Positions 9,999-18,831 of a stretch of 64,000 nt of DNA are shown here, piece after piece. The position numbers and the translations under genes are program-made. Under the pieces are notes generated by a model. That model made no database searches, was not told the DNA's origin, and saw only the letters and a list, made by a program, of their open reading frames with translations. How positions within the stretch are numbered: the stretch's first letter is position 1; every line of letters starts with the position of its first letter. This stretch comes from Parashewanella curva (GTDB lineage Bacteria > Pseudomonadota > Gammaproteobacteria > Enterobacterales > Shewanellaceae). The stretch covers positions 1 through 64,000 of the forward strand of contig NZ_ML014775.1 of NCBI RefSeq assembly GCF_003675895.1, read 5' to 3'.

Positions 9999-10946
9999 AT
10001 GTTTCAGATTTTATCATTTAAAGGCACAGTCAATTTCTTACGTCACGCTGTACCTATCAGTATTCTTTCTATGGTACTGGTGCTGGGTTCACTTGCCTCT
10101 TTAGCGACTAAAGGTATTAACTGGGGATTAGACTTCACTGGAGGTACGGTTGTTGAACTTGAGTTCGAACATGCACCAAACCTTGAAAGCTTACGTGCTG
10201 ATTTAGATCACGACAGTTTATCTGGTGCGGTTATTCAGAACTTTGGTTCGACTCGTGACGTACTTATTCGTCTTCAAGTAAAAGAAGGCGTTAAAAGTGA
10301 CGATCAAGTAAATCTAGTGATGGATGCTGCGCGTCAAGTTGACAAAGACGTAGTGCAAAAGCGTGTTGAGTTTGTTGGTCCTCAAGTCGGTAAAGAACTG
10401 GCAGAGCAGGGCGGATTAGCGGTTCTAGTGGCGTTAATTTGTATCCTTGTGTATGTGTCGTTCCGATTTGAGTGGCGCTTAGCAATGGGCTCTGTAGCCG
10501 CATTGGCGCACGATGTTATCGTAACGCTGGGTGTGTTCTCTATATTACAACTTGAGTTTGACCTAACAGTGCTTGCTGGTCTGCTGACGGTTGTCGGTTA
10601 CTCACTTAACGATACCATCGTTGTGTATGATCGTATTCGTGAGAACTTCCTTAAAATGCGTAAGGGTTCACCAAGCGATATCGTGAATGCGTCGATTACT
10701 CAAACCATGAGCCGTACCATTATCACCACGTTGACGACCTTGATCACGGTTGTTGCCTTGTTCCTTAAAGGCGGTAGCATGATCCACGGTTTCGCAACAG
10801 CCTTGCTAATGGGTATCATGGTGGGTACTTACTCGTCGATTTATGTGGCAAGTTACTTGGCTATCCGTTTGGGTATTAGCCGTGACCACATGATGCCAGT
10901 TGAGATTGAAAAAGAAGGTGCAGATCAGCCTTCGATGATGCCTTAA
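9999..10946 (+). CDS. secF: Protein translocase subunit SecF
   Basis: A 315-residue partner of SecD with six predicted helices and the family motifs INWGLDFTGGTVVE, FVGPQVGKEL, GYSLNDTIVVYDRIREN and TLTTLITVVALFLKGG. A TTG two codons upstream is also in frame, but ATG 9999 has the ribosome site GGAG (9986-9989) and gives the expected start MFQILSFKG. A strong terminator follows the stop, ending the operon. Confidence 0.96.
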   Translation: MFQILSFKGTVNFLRHAVPISILSMVLVLGSLASLATKGINWGLDFTGGTVVELEFEHAPNLESLRADLDHDSLSGAVIQNFGSTRDVLIRLQVKEGVKSDDQVNLVMDAARQVDKDVVQKRVEFVGPQVGKELAEQGGLAVLVALICILVYVSFRFEWRLAMGSVAALAHDVIVTLGVFSILQLEFDLTVLAGLLTVVGYSLNDTIVVYDRIRENFLKMRKGSPSDIVNASITQTMSRTIITTLTTLITVVALFLKGGSMIHGFATALLMGIMVGTYSSIYVASYLAIRLGISRDHMMPVEIEKEGADQPSMMP

Positions 10947-10980
10947 TTGCTTTTATCAATAGTGAAAACTTGATACTGTA

Positions 10981-11004
10981 AAGCCACCTTGAGGTGGCTT
11001 TTTT
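10981..11004 (+). terminator. Rho-independent terminator of the yajC-secD-secF operon
   Basis: AAGCCACCT (10981-10989) and AGGTGGCTT (10992-11000) form a 9-bp stem with a 2-nt loop, followed directly by a T run to 11004. Confidence 0.9.
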
Positions 11005-11019
11005 ATTGGGTGATTGAAT

Positions 11020-11322
11020 ATGTCGAATATGCACTTATTATGTAAAGACAACAGCTTGGCCATACATGCCTTAAAAGGATTATTGCAAACTCAAGGGATT
11101 GATGCTGAAGTAAGAGGTGAAGCATTACTTGGAGCGATGGGGGAACTCGCTGCTGATGTTGCCTTGGTTGAGCTATGGGTGGAAGCAGAAAACCTTGCTA
11201 AAGGAAAAGAAGTTTTAGAATCAACTCAGCAACAAGGCTCACCTTGGGTGTGCCGCGATTGTGGTGAGCCTAATGAAGCAACATTTGAAATATGTTGGCA
11301 GTGTGGTAATGAGCCGTTTTAA
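11020..11322 (+). CDS. DUF2007-like protein with C-terminal zinc ribbon
   Basis: A 100-residue protein. The N-terminal part (about 1-65) resembles the DUF2007 'putative signal-transducing' fold: a strand, a helix around AIHALKGLLQTQGID, then EVRGEALLGAMGEL and a strand VALVELWV. The last 25 residues form a zinc ribbon with CRDCG and CWQCG. The substrate and role of the family are not established. ATG 11020 is chosen because GGGTGA lies about 8 nt upstream; a TTG at 11014 and an ATG at 11029 are also in frame. It sits alone behind the secF terminator. Confidence 0.75.
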   Translation: MSNMHLLCKDNSLAIHALKGLLQTQGIDAEVRGEALLGAMGELAADVALVELWVEAENLAKGKEVLESTQQQGSPWVCRDCGEPNEATFEICWQCGNEPF

Positions 11323-11376
11323 CTCCAGCTTAGTGCATCATTTTATGTTGATTTAACTATACAACATAAGCTGGAG
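11323..11376. terminator. Inverted repeat between convergent genes
   Basis: CTCCAGCTTA (11323-11332) pairs with TAAGCTGGAG (11367-11376). TTATGTTG (11343-11350) pairs with CAACATAA (11362-11369) inside it, so two alternative stems share the arm at 11367-11369. It covers the 3' ends of the DUF2007-like gene and the large minus-strand gene. A bidirectional stop signal is likely, though no clear T run follows. Confidence 0.4.
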
Positions 11377-14300
11377 CCAAAATTGGGTCGTATTCTTGCC
11401 CAAGCTGTTTGTAAAAATCACTAGGGGTAAACTCGAGGTCGTGTCCTACGGCTTTATCCACTTTTTGGTTTAGTACATTACGTAGTCGCACAAGTTGTTC
11501 AGTATTGCTTTGATTTTGTTTTACGGCTTCACTTTCGGCTTGAAGCTTAAGTAGCTCTATTTGTTCTATTTGATATTCTTTTTCTTTTTCTAATTGAGTT
11601 TTCTTCTGGGCTAGTGAATCTGTTTCTATTGTGCTTAATCTTGCATCTTGCTCAACCGCTTCTCGATGCCTTTTCATTAACTTTGTTATATTCAATACCG
11701 TTCCCAGTATTTGCAGGTGCAATTGCTTTAGATTATGCCAAGGCTGAGGAAGCACGAGCTTTTCTTCTCCAAGTTTCATACATCTATGAAGTATTTCTAT
11801 ATGTGAAAGGAGTTGAGCCATAAATTTAAATTGTTTAAAGCGTTCAGTCAGGTCAAGGTATGTCGTAGGTAACGTTGCATCATTGGTATTTGTAATTTGA
11901 GAGATAAGACTTTCCGCTGTAATCCATGAGATCTGTTGTAGTTCTTGCGTTGTACTATTGAATAATTGTTTAAATTCTTCAATGACTTTTGGAACTTGAT
12001 TGCTTTTTGATTCTGCAATAACTAATTGTTGATATAAAGCTTTAATAGCATTCAAGGTAGCTTCAGATGAATCTTGTGCTTCAGCTTTATCAAGCTGTAT
12101 TTTTACACGTGATAATTTTACGAGAAGTGCTTTCTCGGTTGTTGACATCCACTGTACTGTTAGTTGTTTTAAGTCTACCCCTTGTTCTTTTAGAGTGGCA
12201 ATCCGTAATGCTCTAGTTTGCCTTAGCTGCTCAATGTGTTCTTCAGCCATTTGTTTTAATTGATAGAAGTTTTCTTGCTTTAATTCATCAATATTTAAAT
12301 TTGCTAATGGGGCAAATATTTCTTGATGGCGTTGATTTGCTTTGGCGACTATTGCATCGCAAATTGGCTCTACAGTTAGTTGAGAATCTTTTATTTCTGT
12401 GAGTTGGTCTTGATACTTTGGCCAGTATTCAGAAAGTTGTTTTGAGGTTAACTCAGAGGCCTTGATCTGATCATGATTGGCAAGCTTCCATGCATTTTGT
12501 TTTAATTTCAGTTCTGCTTCTTGGTGAGATAAAGTGTGTTCAATATGTTTTATTTCTGATTGTATTTTTGCTAGCTGCTGCTGAGCGCTATATATCTTTT
12601 CAACGGTTTGACTAAGTCTTGCATGCTGTGCTAATTCAGGATGATTTGTCGTTAACCATGAGTGCTCAGCTGAATCGGGCAAAACAGGTATTATGCATAA
12701 AGGCGTACATAAGCCCAAAGTATGTGCAATGACTTCGATAACGATGAAAAGTTGTTTACATTCAGGACTATGTTCAGTTTCGGGCAATATATGACACTTA
12801 GGGGTCAGTACAACCGTAATATCTTCAGGTTTTCTTGATAATTGTTGTTTTCCTGTTTGTATACTATTTATACTTTCTAATCTTTGTTCCATTGAACTAG
12901 CTGAGCTGCATAAAACTTTAATAGCAGCTTGAGCTCCCACATCATATAAATTTCTTAGGACGCCATCTTTGTTCTCGAACATTGCTTCAACTTCTGCATC
13001 AGATTGAAAAATACATTCTGCGGGAAGCTCGATTTGCTTTTCCAAAGTACGAAGCCGATGGATTGAATGGTGTTGACACTGAGTGAATTCACCTATGGCT
13101 TGTAAGGCATGGTTTGTTAGTTTTTGTGGATTATAAACAACAAGCTTAGCCAAACTTTGAAGGTAAGCTTTTTGTTCAGCTGCGGCTCCTTCTTCTTTAA
13201 TCCTCCTAATACATTGCTCTTTAATTTTTTCTTTTTCCAACAGACTCAGAGGGTGACCTGCTTTGGGCGAAGATTGATGAAAAGCAATTGCAGCATCTTG
13301 CAATTTATTGATGCAGTCATCGATAAACTGTGCACGCTTTGTTATTTGCAGAGCCTTTTCTTTTTCAGCTTTTTCTTGCGCTTGTATTCGTTGTAGGTGA
13401 TCTTCTTCTGTTCCTTTACAACAGACTAATTCAATCGGGTCAGTACCCTCAATACAGCATTCATATACCGTATGTGGAATGTTGTTTTTTGTAATGACTC
13501 TACTGCTAAAAGCTGGCTCTACATCTCTAGACTTTAAATAACTATTTAAGCCGTCTTTAGCGATTACTAACATTGAGATGTCTTCATCTGGTGAAGTAAG
13601 CGTTTCTAGGTATCCCATAACGCTACTGATACCTCTAATCGCTATTCGCTTGTTTTTTAATGCTAAGTCTACCTTTTCAATAGCTGGGTTTTCTCGTATT
13701 AGTTGTGGTGAGTTAGCTTTACTGATTGATGAATCAAACATCTGTGGGACATGTTTCTCTGCTAATACAGCGGTTTCATGATCTGAAGTGAGCTGATATT
13801 CACCAATGCAAAGCGTCATTGGTTGATCTTGAATAGTTTTTCCCTCTGGAGTTGTTAGTAAAGGGTGAGGGAGTACCCTAAAGTTTGCACCTTCTATTCC
13901 AGAAAGCGCTCTTACCAGTTTTGGTTTTAACCATAGTTTTTGTTGTAAGTCACTAGTAAAAGTAAAGCTCCTGATCATAGTCACGACATCAGAATGTTTG
14001 TTGGGATAGATGATTCTTGCTTGCTTCAAGTTAGTAATAAATTCGGACACTTTTTGCTCTTTTTTCCATACTGCTTCCGGAGCATCCATAAAAGGCAGTA
14101 TCTCAAAATAAGATTTATTTTCTCTTTTTTTATCTGGTGTTCGGTCAACACCCTTAAGTTGCCACTGAGCTTTGCCGGAGGGTTTTGAACTTGAAAGTAA
14201 GATTATTTCAAATTGGAAATGTTCTATGACTTCATTGAGATTGCGCAGTACTCGTATAACTTCATGAGGGGTTGTAGCTTTGTATAGATCCGTTAACAGT

Positions 14301-14848
14301 GCTGTTAATTTCGTTTGGTCTGTTATTTTTAAGCCTTTAGGGATGGAATCATAAGATTTAGATACGCATAATTCTGCTTCCATCTCTGCAAATACTTCTT
14401 GAACTTGATCTTGAAAATTATGATCAAATTGGGCGTTAACAGTAAAGAATTTCTCTCCTGTAAATTGTGGGTTGGGTTTTACATGAAATACACAGCTAAT
14501 CATATGGTCAGTATGGGAAGATAATGAATCTGAAACGGATGTTGAGTCATTCGGGTCATTAGCTGGCTCAAATGATAAGTATTGTGCATTGTTGTCAGCC
14601 AGTTGCTGCAACCTAAGAAAATACCAAATTGCTCGTTTGGGGTCGGACTCTTGAATTAATTCAATAAATACTAGGCGCGCTTCAGGATGGCATATTGGAT
14701 TAAAAAATTTGAATAATAAACGATTAAAGAAAGTTTTGGCTCTTTTGGCAGGGTCTTTAAGGCTTTCATGTGCTGAATAGGCTTGTACACGGTCATTACG
14801 AAAAACACGTTGTGGTAAAGAACTTGAGCTGACTTTAGCTGTTGCCAT
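11357..14848 (-). CDS. Very large modular protein of unknown function
   Basis: A 1163-residue protein that I do not recognise. There is no signal peptide or membrane helix, so it is probably cytoplasmic. The N-terminal part (about 30-520) reads as several loosely similar units, each a helical pair followed by a beta-rich stretch and a closing helix. About 480-530 and 690-1130 are rich in Q, E, K and L with heptad-like spacing, indicating long coiled coils. The N-terminus (SSSLPQR; later IWYFLRLQQL) echoes the 813-residue protein at 20367-22808 (GSIPPQR; later SAYLQLKRL), suggesting a diverged family. ATG 14848 follows GAAGG by about 10 nt. No catalytic motif was found. A structural, regulatory or effector-like role is possible. 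Confidence 0.75.
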   Translation of the reverse strand: MATAKVSSSSLPQRVFRNDRVQAYSAHESLKDPAKRAKTFFNRLLFKFFNPICHPEARLVFIELIQESDPKRAIWYFLRLQQLADNNAQYLSFEPANDPNDSTSVSDSLSSHTDHMISCVFHVKPNPQFTGEKFFTVNAQFDHNFQDQVQEVFAEMEAELCVSKSYDSIPKGLKITDQTKLTALLTDLYKATTPHEVIRVLRNLNEVIEHFQFEIILLSSSKPSGKAQWQLKGVDRTPDKKRENKSYFEILPFMDAPEAVWKKEQKVSEFITNLKQARIIYPNKHSDVVTMIRSFTFTSDLQQKLWLKPKLVRALSGIEGANFRVLPHPLLTTPEGKTIQDQPMTLCIGEYQLTSDHETAVLAEKHVPQMFDSSISKANSPQLIRENPAIEKVDLALKNKRIAIRGISSVMGYLETLTSPDEDISMLVIAKDGLNSYLKSRDVEPAFSSRVITKNNIPHTVYECCIEGTDPIELVCCKGTEEDHLQRIQAQEKAEKEKALQITKRAQFIDDCINKLQDAAIAFHQSSPKAGHPLSLLEKEKIKEQCIRRIKEEGAAAEQKAYLQSLAKLVVYNPQKLTNHALQAIGEFTQCQHHSIHRLRTLEKQIELPAECIFQSDAEVEAMFENKDGVLRNLYDVGAQAAIKVLCSSASSMEQRLESINSIQTGKQQLSRKPEDITVVLTPKCHILPETEHSPECKQLFIVIEVIAHTLGLCTPLCIIPVLPDSAEHSWLTTNHPELAQHARLSQTVEKIYSAQQQLAKIQSEIKHIEHTLSHQEAELKLKQNAWKLANHDQIKASELTSKQLSEYWPKYQDQLTEIKDSQLTVEPICDAIVAKANQRHQEIFAPLANLNIDELKQENFYQLKQMAEEHIEQLRQTRALRIATLKEQGVDLKQLTVQWMSTTEKALLVKLSRVKIQLDKAEAQDSSEATLNAIKALYQQLVIAESKSNQVPKVIEEFKQLFNSTTQELQQISWITAESLISQITNTNDATLPTTYLDLTERFKQFKFMAQLLSHIEILHRCMKLGEEKLVLPQPWHNLKQLHLQILGTVLNITKLMKRHREAVEQDARLSTIETDSLAQKKTQLEKEKEYQIEQIELLKLQAESEAVKQNQSNTEQLVRLRNVLNQKVDKAVGHDLEFTPSDFYKQLGQEYDPILAPAYVV

Positions 14849-15048
14849 AATGATTTACTGCCTTCAAAAAAGCGACGAACTGTTGGCGCCAATGATTTTT
14901 GGAATTTTATATTGATTTAGCGATAAGAGCTTCCTTCGGCAATGACTGCTCGTTAAAACCTACTGTTATTTCGCAATCATTACCGACATTATCTCGTAGC
15001 AAGGCAGTTGTAAATAAATCTAAATATATGTTAATTGCTAGAGAGTCT

Positions 15049-16800
15049 TTAGTTCACCCCGCAAGACTGCCCGAGAAGTTTATCGAGGTTTTGCCCATTT
15101 ATAAGGCCAAATCCAAATACATGATTGCGTCCATTTGCCCCTAAATGAGTGGCCGAAGCGTCAATCGCTTTCCTCACTTCAGCTGCTGTACATTCAGGGT
15201 GCTTACTCCAAACTAATGCACTGACAGCAGCTACATAAGGTGTCGCCATAGAGGTGCCATTTTCATATTGGAAGTCTTGTTGAGGTTTGATATTCACGGT
15301 AACCCATTGACCGAGATTAGCCAAAAGCTCGTCACCTGTATCTTTGGAAACTGACACGGTTGGGATGTTAACGGTTTCCTTGCTATCTATAAGAAATGGA
15401 TTTTGTAGCCCAGGATATGCATCACTGCTATAAATAATTGCAGCTTTCGCCCCAGCGTTTTGGCAAGCCATTATAGGGTTAATTTCCGGGTATCGTTCTT
15501 CCATGCTCTCTGGATTAGGAGCTCGTTGCTGATCTTTAAGGCGTTGAATCAAGCACACGTCATCAGTCATATTACGACAGTTATATTTTCCGTCAGTGAT
15601 CTGACATGATAAAAGTTTACCCGCATAAAAATCGTTAATGTTCTTTTCATTATAAGAACCTTTATCATTTGGTACATAACGCTCTGTTGGTACAACTCCT
15701 TTTGGAAAGTATGATTGCTGATTGACTAATAGCTCAGCGATTCGACCTTCTTTTGGGATTACAGATGAAAGAACGGCTTCACCTGGCGCTGATATTTCAA
15801 TCTGAGCATTGCTTTGAGAAAACGCGGAGTGTGCCATTTTGCTATCTACGGAAGCAACTGACATGACCTCGGGATAAGAAGCTGGATAAGAATTGTCTGT
15901 GCCACCATTATTTCCAGCTGCAGCGACGAGCAATATGCCCGCTTTTTGAGCTTCTTTATATGTTTGTTCCTCTAGTTTACTCGATTTAAAGCCCCCTAGG
16001 CTCATTGAAATTACATTGGCGTGGTTGTCCTTACAAACATTTACTGCTTTGATGACATCAGAAGTCATAATACTGCCATTAGCTCCTACCACTTTAACAG
16101 CGAAGATATTAACTTTGCCATTAGGCATTATCCCTCGCATCCCAATATCACTTTCGGGGTCATTGGGCTGCATTGCTGCAATAATGCCCGCCACATGAGT
16201 GCCATGTGAAATGCTTGGGTTATCCCAGCTTCCCGTGCCAGTGATATCTTTACCAGTCACATTATTGCTTATCAAAGATGGATGATTGATAGCATAGCCA
16301 CTATCGATAATACACACTGTGCGATTGCCTGTGTCGGAATCCAATATGTCATTTGAATGAAGTAACACAGGTTCCCAATTGACATCGGTAGGCCTGCTTT
16401 TACTTCTGTCCGTAGGCTGTCCAAGGTGTTGAGAATATAGGTACTTTGGGTAATCAGGTTCGATGTATTCAACGTTGGGATTATTTTTTAGCTCTTTGAG
16501 TTGGCGTTCAGATAGTTTGCTAGTATAAGCGTTTCCTTCACCGAGTGGGCTTGCTGAGGTGATATTTAGCTGATGGATAATATTTGCAGCTAACTGTTCA
16601 CTTGATAAGCCCACAGACTTAGATGAATTGAGATTTTGCGACTGAGCTTTGTCTTTAAATTTAATAATGTATTGTGAAGTTGTAATTTGGTTTGTGTTCG
16701 CTTTATTACTTGCCATTAGGGGGCCTGCAATGGCAGGCGCTTGGCTTAATAAGGGTATCAAGATGAGTAAAGGCATCTTGTATCTGCTTAAACGTGTCAT
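15049..16800 (-). CDS. Secreted subtilisin-like serine protease (S8) with PA insertion
   Basis: A 583-residue preproprotein. A signal peptide (about 1-25, ending APAIA) is followed by an inhibitor-I9-type propeptide (about 40-120, YIIKFKD to VEYIEPDY). The catalytic triad is Asp166 (IIDSG), His202 (HGTHVAG) and Ser517 (GTSMATPYVAA), with oxyanion Asn297 (AAAGNNG). Between the oxyanion region and Ser517 is a PA-type insert (IMACQNAGAKAAIIY, about 443-457) and several cysteines that may form disulfides. The intact triad predicts an active exported protease for nutrition or processing. About 200 bp with no recognised gene separate it from the large minus-strand gene downstream. Confidence 0.92.
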   Translation of the reverse strand: MTRLSRYKMPLLILIPLLSQAPAIAGPLMASNKANTNQITTSQYIIKFKDKAQSQNLNSSKSVGLSSEQLAANIIHQLNITSASPLGEGNAYTSKLSERQLKELKNNPNVEYIEPDYPKYLYSQHLGQPTDRSKSRPTDVNWEPVLLHSNDILDSDTGNRTVCIIDSGYAINHPSLISNNVTGKDITGTGSWDNPSISHGTHVAGIIAAMQPNDPESDIGMRGIMPNGKVNIFAVKVVGANGSIMTSDVIKAVNVCKDNHANVISMSLGGFKSSKLEEQTYKEAQKAGILLVAAAGNNGGTDNSYPASYPEVMSVASVDSKMAHSAFSQSNAQIEISAPGEAVLSSVIPKEGRIAELLVNQQSYFPKGVVPTERYVPNDKGSYNEKNINDFYAGKLLSCQITDGKYNCRNMTDDVCLIQRLKDQQRAPNPESMEERYPEINPIMACQNAGAKAAIIYSSDAYPGLQNPFLIDSKETVNIPTVSVSKDTGDELLANLGQWVTVNIKPQQDFQYENGTSMATPYVAAVSALVWSKHPECTAAEVRKAIDASATHLGANGRNHVFGFGLINGQNLDKLLGQSCGVN

Positions 16801-16895
16801 GGTAAAACCTCATTTATTGGCGATTTAGCGTTGCTTCTACTGATTGTTATTATTTGAGCTGATAATAGGTATACCAAATTAATTAAGGCAAAGAG

Positions 16896-16915
16896 AAGTT
16901 AAGCTTTCTTAACTT
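16896..16915. promoter_or_regulatory. Perfect palindrome upstream of the protease gene
   Basis: AAGTTAAG (16896-16903) and CTTAACTT (16908-16915) are perfect 8-bp inverted repeats around CTTT. They lie about 100 bp upstream of the subtilase start on the minus strand, between it and the fadL terminator. An operator for the protease gene is the simplest reading. Confidence 0.3.
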
Positions 16916-16930
16916 TGTTGATTTTTCGGC

Positions 16931-16957
16931 AAAAAAAACCGCAGACTGGCTGCGGTT
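16931..16957 (-). terminator. Rho-independent terminator of the FadL-type gene
   Basis: On the minus strand, AACCGCAG and CTGCGGTT (plus positions 16950-16957 and 16937-16944) form an 8-bp stem with a 5-nt loop, followed by a T run (A run at 16931-16936 on the plus strand). Confidence 0.9.
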
Positions 16958-16985
16958 CGTTATGATTTCGATTGGTCAAGCGGTA

Positions 16986-18293
16986 TTAGAACTCTCTGCT
17001 GTACTGTACTGAGAAGTAATTTGCACTGCCTTTGGTAAATGCAATTGCATTAGCGTTTGCGGGCTTACTATATTCATCAACTTTAGTGTACTTACCTCGA
17101 ACGTTAGCATAGCCAAAATCGATAGTTGAACTTTCATTTAATTTATAGCTCACGCCTGCGGTGTACCAATTACGATCTGAGTCTGGTAGAGAAATAGAAG
17201 TAATCTTATCGATAACTGAGTTATCAAACATGTAACCAGCTCTGACTTTCCAAGTATCGTTGATGGTGTAAGTACCGCCTACTGAGTAAAGCCAAGAATC
17301 TTTCCATTCATAAACTTTTAAAGGGCGATCCGGCACTGGGTTTTTACCCAATTTACCACCTTTAAGAGTAATTTGATCGAAACGACTCCATTGAGTCAAT
17401 TTAGCGGTATAGTGCACTGCGAATTTGTCGTTAACCTGATGAAAACCTGCAACTTGGAAAATGTTCGGAAGAGGTAAAATGAGCTCATCGAACGAAGCTG
17501 GTGTGAGACCCCCAGCAAATAAATCTAAGTCACCTTTTGCTTTAAACTCAGGGCTTACACGATAACTGATACCCCAGCGATTATTTTCATTAAGTTGGAA
17601 TAAAGCACCAACAATACCGCCTATGCCCCAGCCAGTAGCATCGACATTTACTAAATCAACATTTTGGCAATCCCCGTTAGGTGTGTTTTTTATGCACACT
17701 GGGAATTGTCTAGGATCTGTTGTCTTACGGCTTAATTTACCACCACCTCGAATAATATCTAAACCAAAACCAAGGGAAACATGCTCATTAATTTTGTATG
17801 AAATACTACCGTTCAAATTAATGGTAGTAACCTCTGTATTACCTAACAAATCAGTAGGCATTACTCTGTCTGGGTTTTGTTCTAAGATAACCTTGTTATC
17901 TGTACCTGTACCAAAGTTACTGAACAAACCTACACCGAAAGCAATTTTATCGCTGTATGGATGGATATAAAATAGATTTGGAATAGCCTTGCTTTCAGCG
18001 GCACTGTCATTGTGGCCAAAACTTACAGGAGCAGTCTTCCATGCTACATCCCTTACTTCAACATCTGTTGCTGCGTATGTAATACCGCCTGAAAAAGCAC
18101 GCTTTTTAAACATAGACATGGCAGCAGGGTTTCTTGCTAGCACGGCAGCATTATCTGCAATGGCGGCATCACCGGACCAAGCACGGCCAATACCATTAGC
18201 AGATTGGGCATTAACTTGAAAGCCTGCGGCAAAAGTTTGTGTAGAAAGTAATGTGGTTGCTATTGCGAAACTTAATTTTTTTAAGTTGGTCAT
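16986..18293 (-). CDS. fadL: FadL/OmpP1-family outer-membrane fatty-acid or hydrophobic-compound channel
   Basis: A 435-residue beta-barrel. The signal peptide MTNLKKLSFAIATTLLS... is cleaved before AGFQVN, giving the N-terminal plug typical of FadL (GIGRAWSGDAAIADNAAVLARNPAAMS). The end ...YFSVQYSREF has a C-terminal aromatic Phe for BAM recognition. FadL proteins admit long-chain fatty acids or aromatics. The frame extends upstream to 18374, but that adds 27 residues before the signal peptide, so ATG 18293 is chosen. A FadR-like operator lies about 310 bp upstream. The exact substrate cannot be told from sequence. Confidence 0.88.
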   Translation of the reverse strand: MTNLKKLSFAIATTLLSTQTFAAGFQVNAQSANGIGRAWSGDAAIADNAAVLARNPAAMSMFKKRAFSGGITYAATDVEVRDVAWKTAPVSFGHNDSAAESKAIPNLFYIHPYSDKIAFGVGLFSNFGTGTDNKVILEQNPDRVMPTDLLGNTEVTTINLNGSISYKINEHVSLGFGLDIIRGGGKLSRKTTDPRQFPVCIKNTPNGDCQNVDLVNVDATGWGIGGIVGALFQLNENNRWGISYRVSPEFKAKGDLDLFAGGLTPASFDELILPLPNIFQVAGFHQVNDKFAVHYTAKLTQWSRFDQITLKGGKLGKNPVPDRPLKVYEWKDSWLYSVGGTYTINDTWKVRAGYMFDNSVIDKITSISLPDSDRNWYTAGVSYKLNESSTIDFGYANVRGKYTKVDEYSKPANANAIAFTKGSANYFSVQYSREF

Positions 18294-18407
18294 ATTATTA
18301 TCCAATGCACTGATGTCGTAGGATTCAGGCTGTGGCCTGAAATACATGTGAGGAACAGACAACTTCTCACCCACGGTATAGTGATTTTTGTAATTAGTAT
18401 TTATGAA

Positions 18408-18537
18408 AATACCAATCGTACCAATTAAACCTGCTATAAATGAATCCTTAGCTTAGCCATTACTTAGCTGCTGTTCCTTGCCATAGCTATGACTCGTTAC
18501 AGCGCCTTGTTTTGTCTTCGCTAATGCTCCCTAATGC
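18408..18537 (-). repeat. Dispersed intergenic repeat, copy A
   Basis: Read on the minus strand, this segment runs parallel to 53814-53952 on the plus strand. Shared blocks in order are AGCATTAGCGAAG, CAAGGCGC, ACGA-TCATAGC, GCTATGG, AGGAA, and at the end TTAATTGGTACGA then GGTATT. The two copies are similar along about 130 bp and have no ORF. This copy lies in the 538-bp gap upstream of fadL, inside its probable 5' leader. Confidence 0.65.
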
Positions 18538-18574
18538 ACATATTTAATTAGTTTGATTAGTATTAGGTTGTAAT

Positions 18575-18614
18575 ATTATGATGGAACTGGTTTTATTGTA
18601 GCAAGTCTGACCAG
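18575..18614 (-). promoter_or_regulatory. Candidate fadL promoter with a FadR-like operator
   Basis: On the minus strand a -35-like TTGCTA (plus 18599-18604) and a -10-like CATAAT (18575-18580) have 18-bp spacing. The -35 overlaps CTGGTCAGACTTG (18602-18614), which matches 10 of 12 specified bases of the FadR operator consensus CTGGTCNGACCAG as I know it. FadR regulating fadL is established in enterobacteria. Use here is inference, and the leader would be about 270 nt and include repeat copy A. I see nothing else in 18615-18831. Confidence 0.35.
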
Positions 18615-18831
18615 TAATGGCCGGTGTTTTCTTGCTCGAAATTCCCCCTCGCAGCCCCACAAATGTTTATGTGCTTTTTTAACACATAAACTCATCCTAG
18701 TGATTTATAAAGATAATTTCAACATTGGAAACGAACTGAGCTAAAAAGCTGATGCGAATTAATTATGATTAATCTTTGCTCGATGACGCTCAAAGTGCCT
18801 TTAAGCGCCATATTCAGAAAACTGAACTAAG

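Noticed and set aside
13124-13396. 90-codon plus-strand ORF inside the large minus-strand gene
   Set aside because: Phenylalanine-rich product typical of the antisense of lysine/glutamate-rich coiled coil; no ribosome site.
14899-15144. 81-codon plus-strand ORF between the large gene and the subtilase
   Set aside because: Overlaps the end of the subtilase gene antisense and has no ribosome site or protein-like motif.
17623-17970. 115-codon plus-strand ORF within the fadL-type gene
   Set aside because: Antisense shadow of a clearly coding barrel protein; composition not protein-like.
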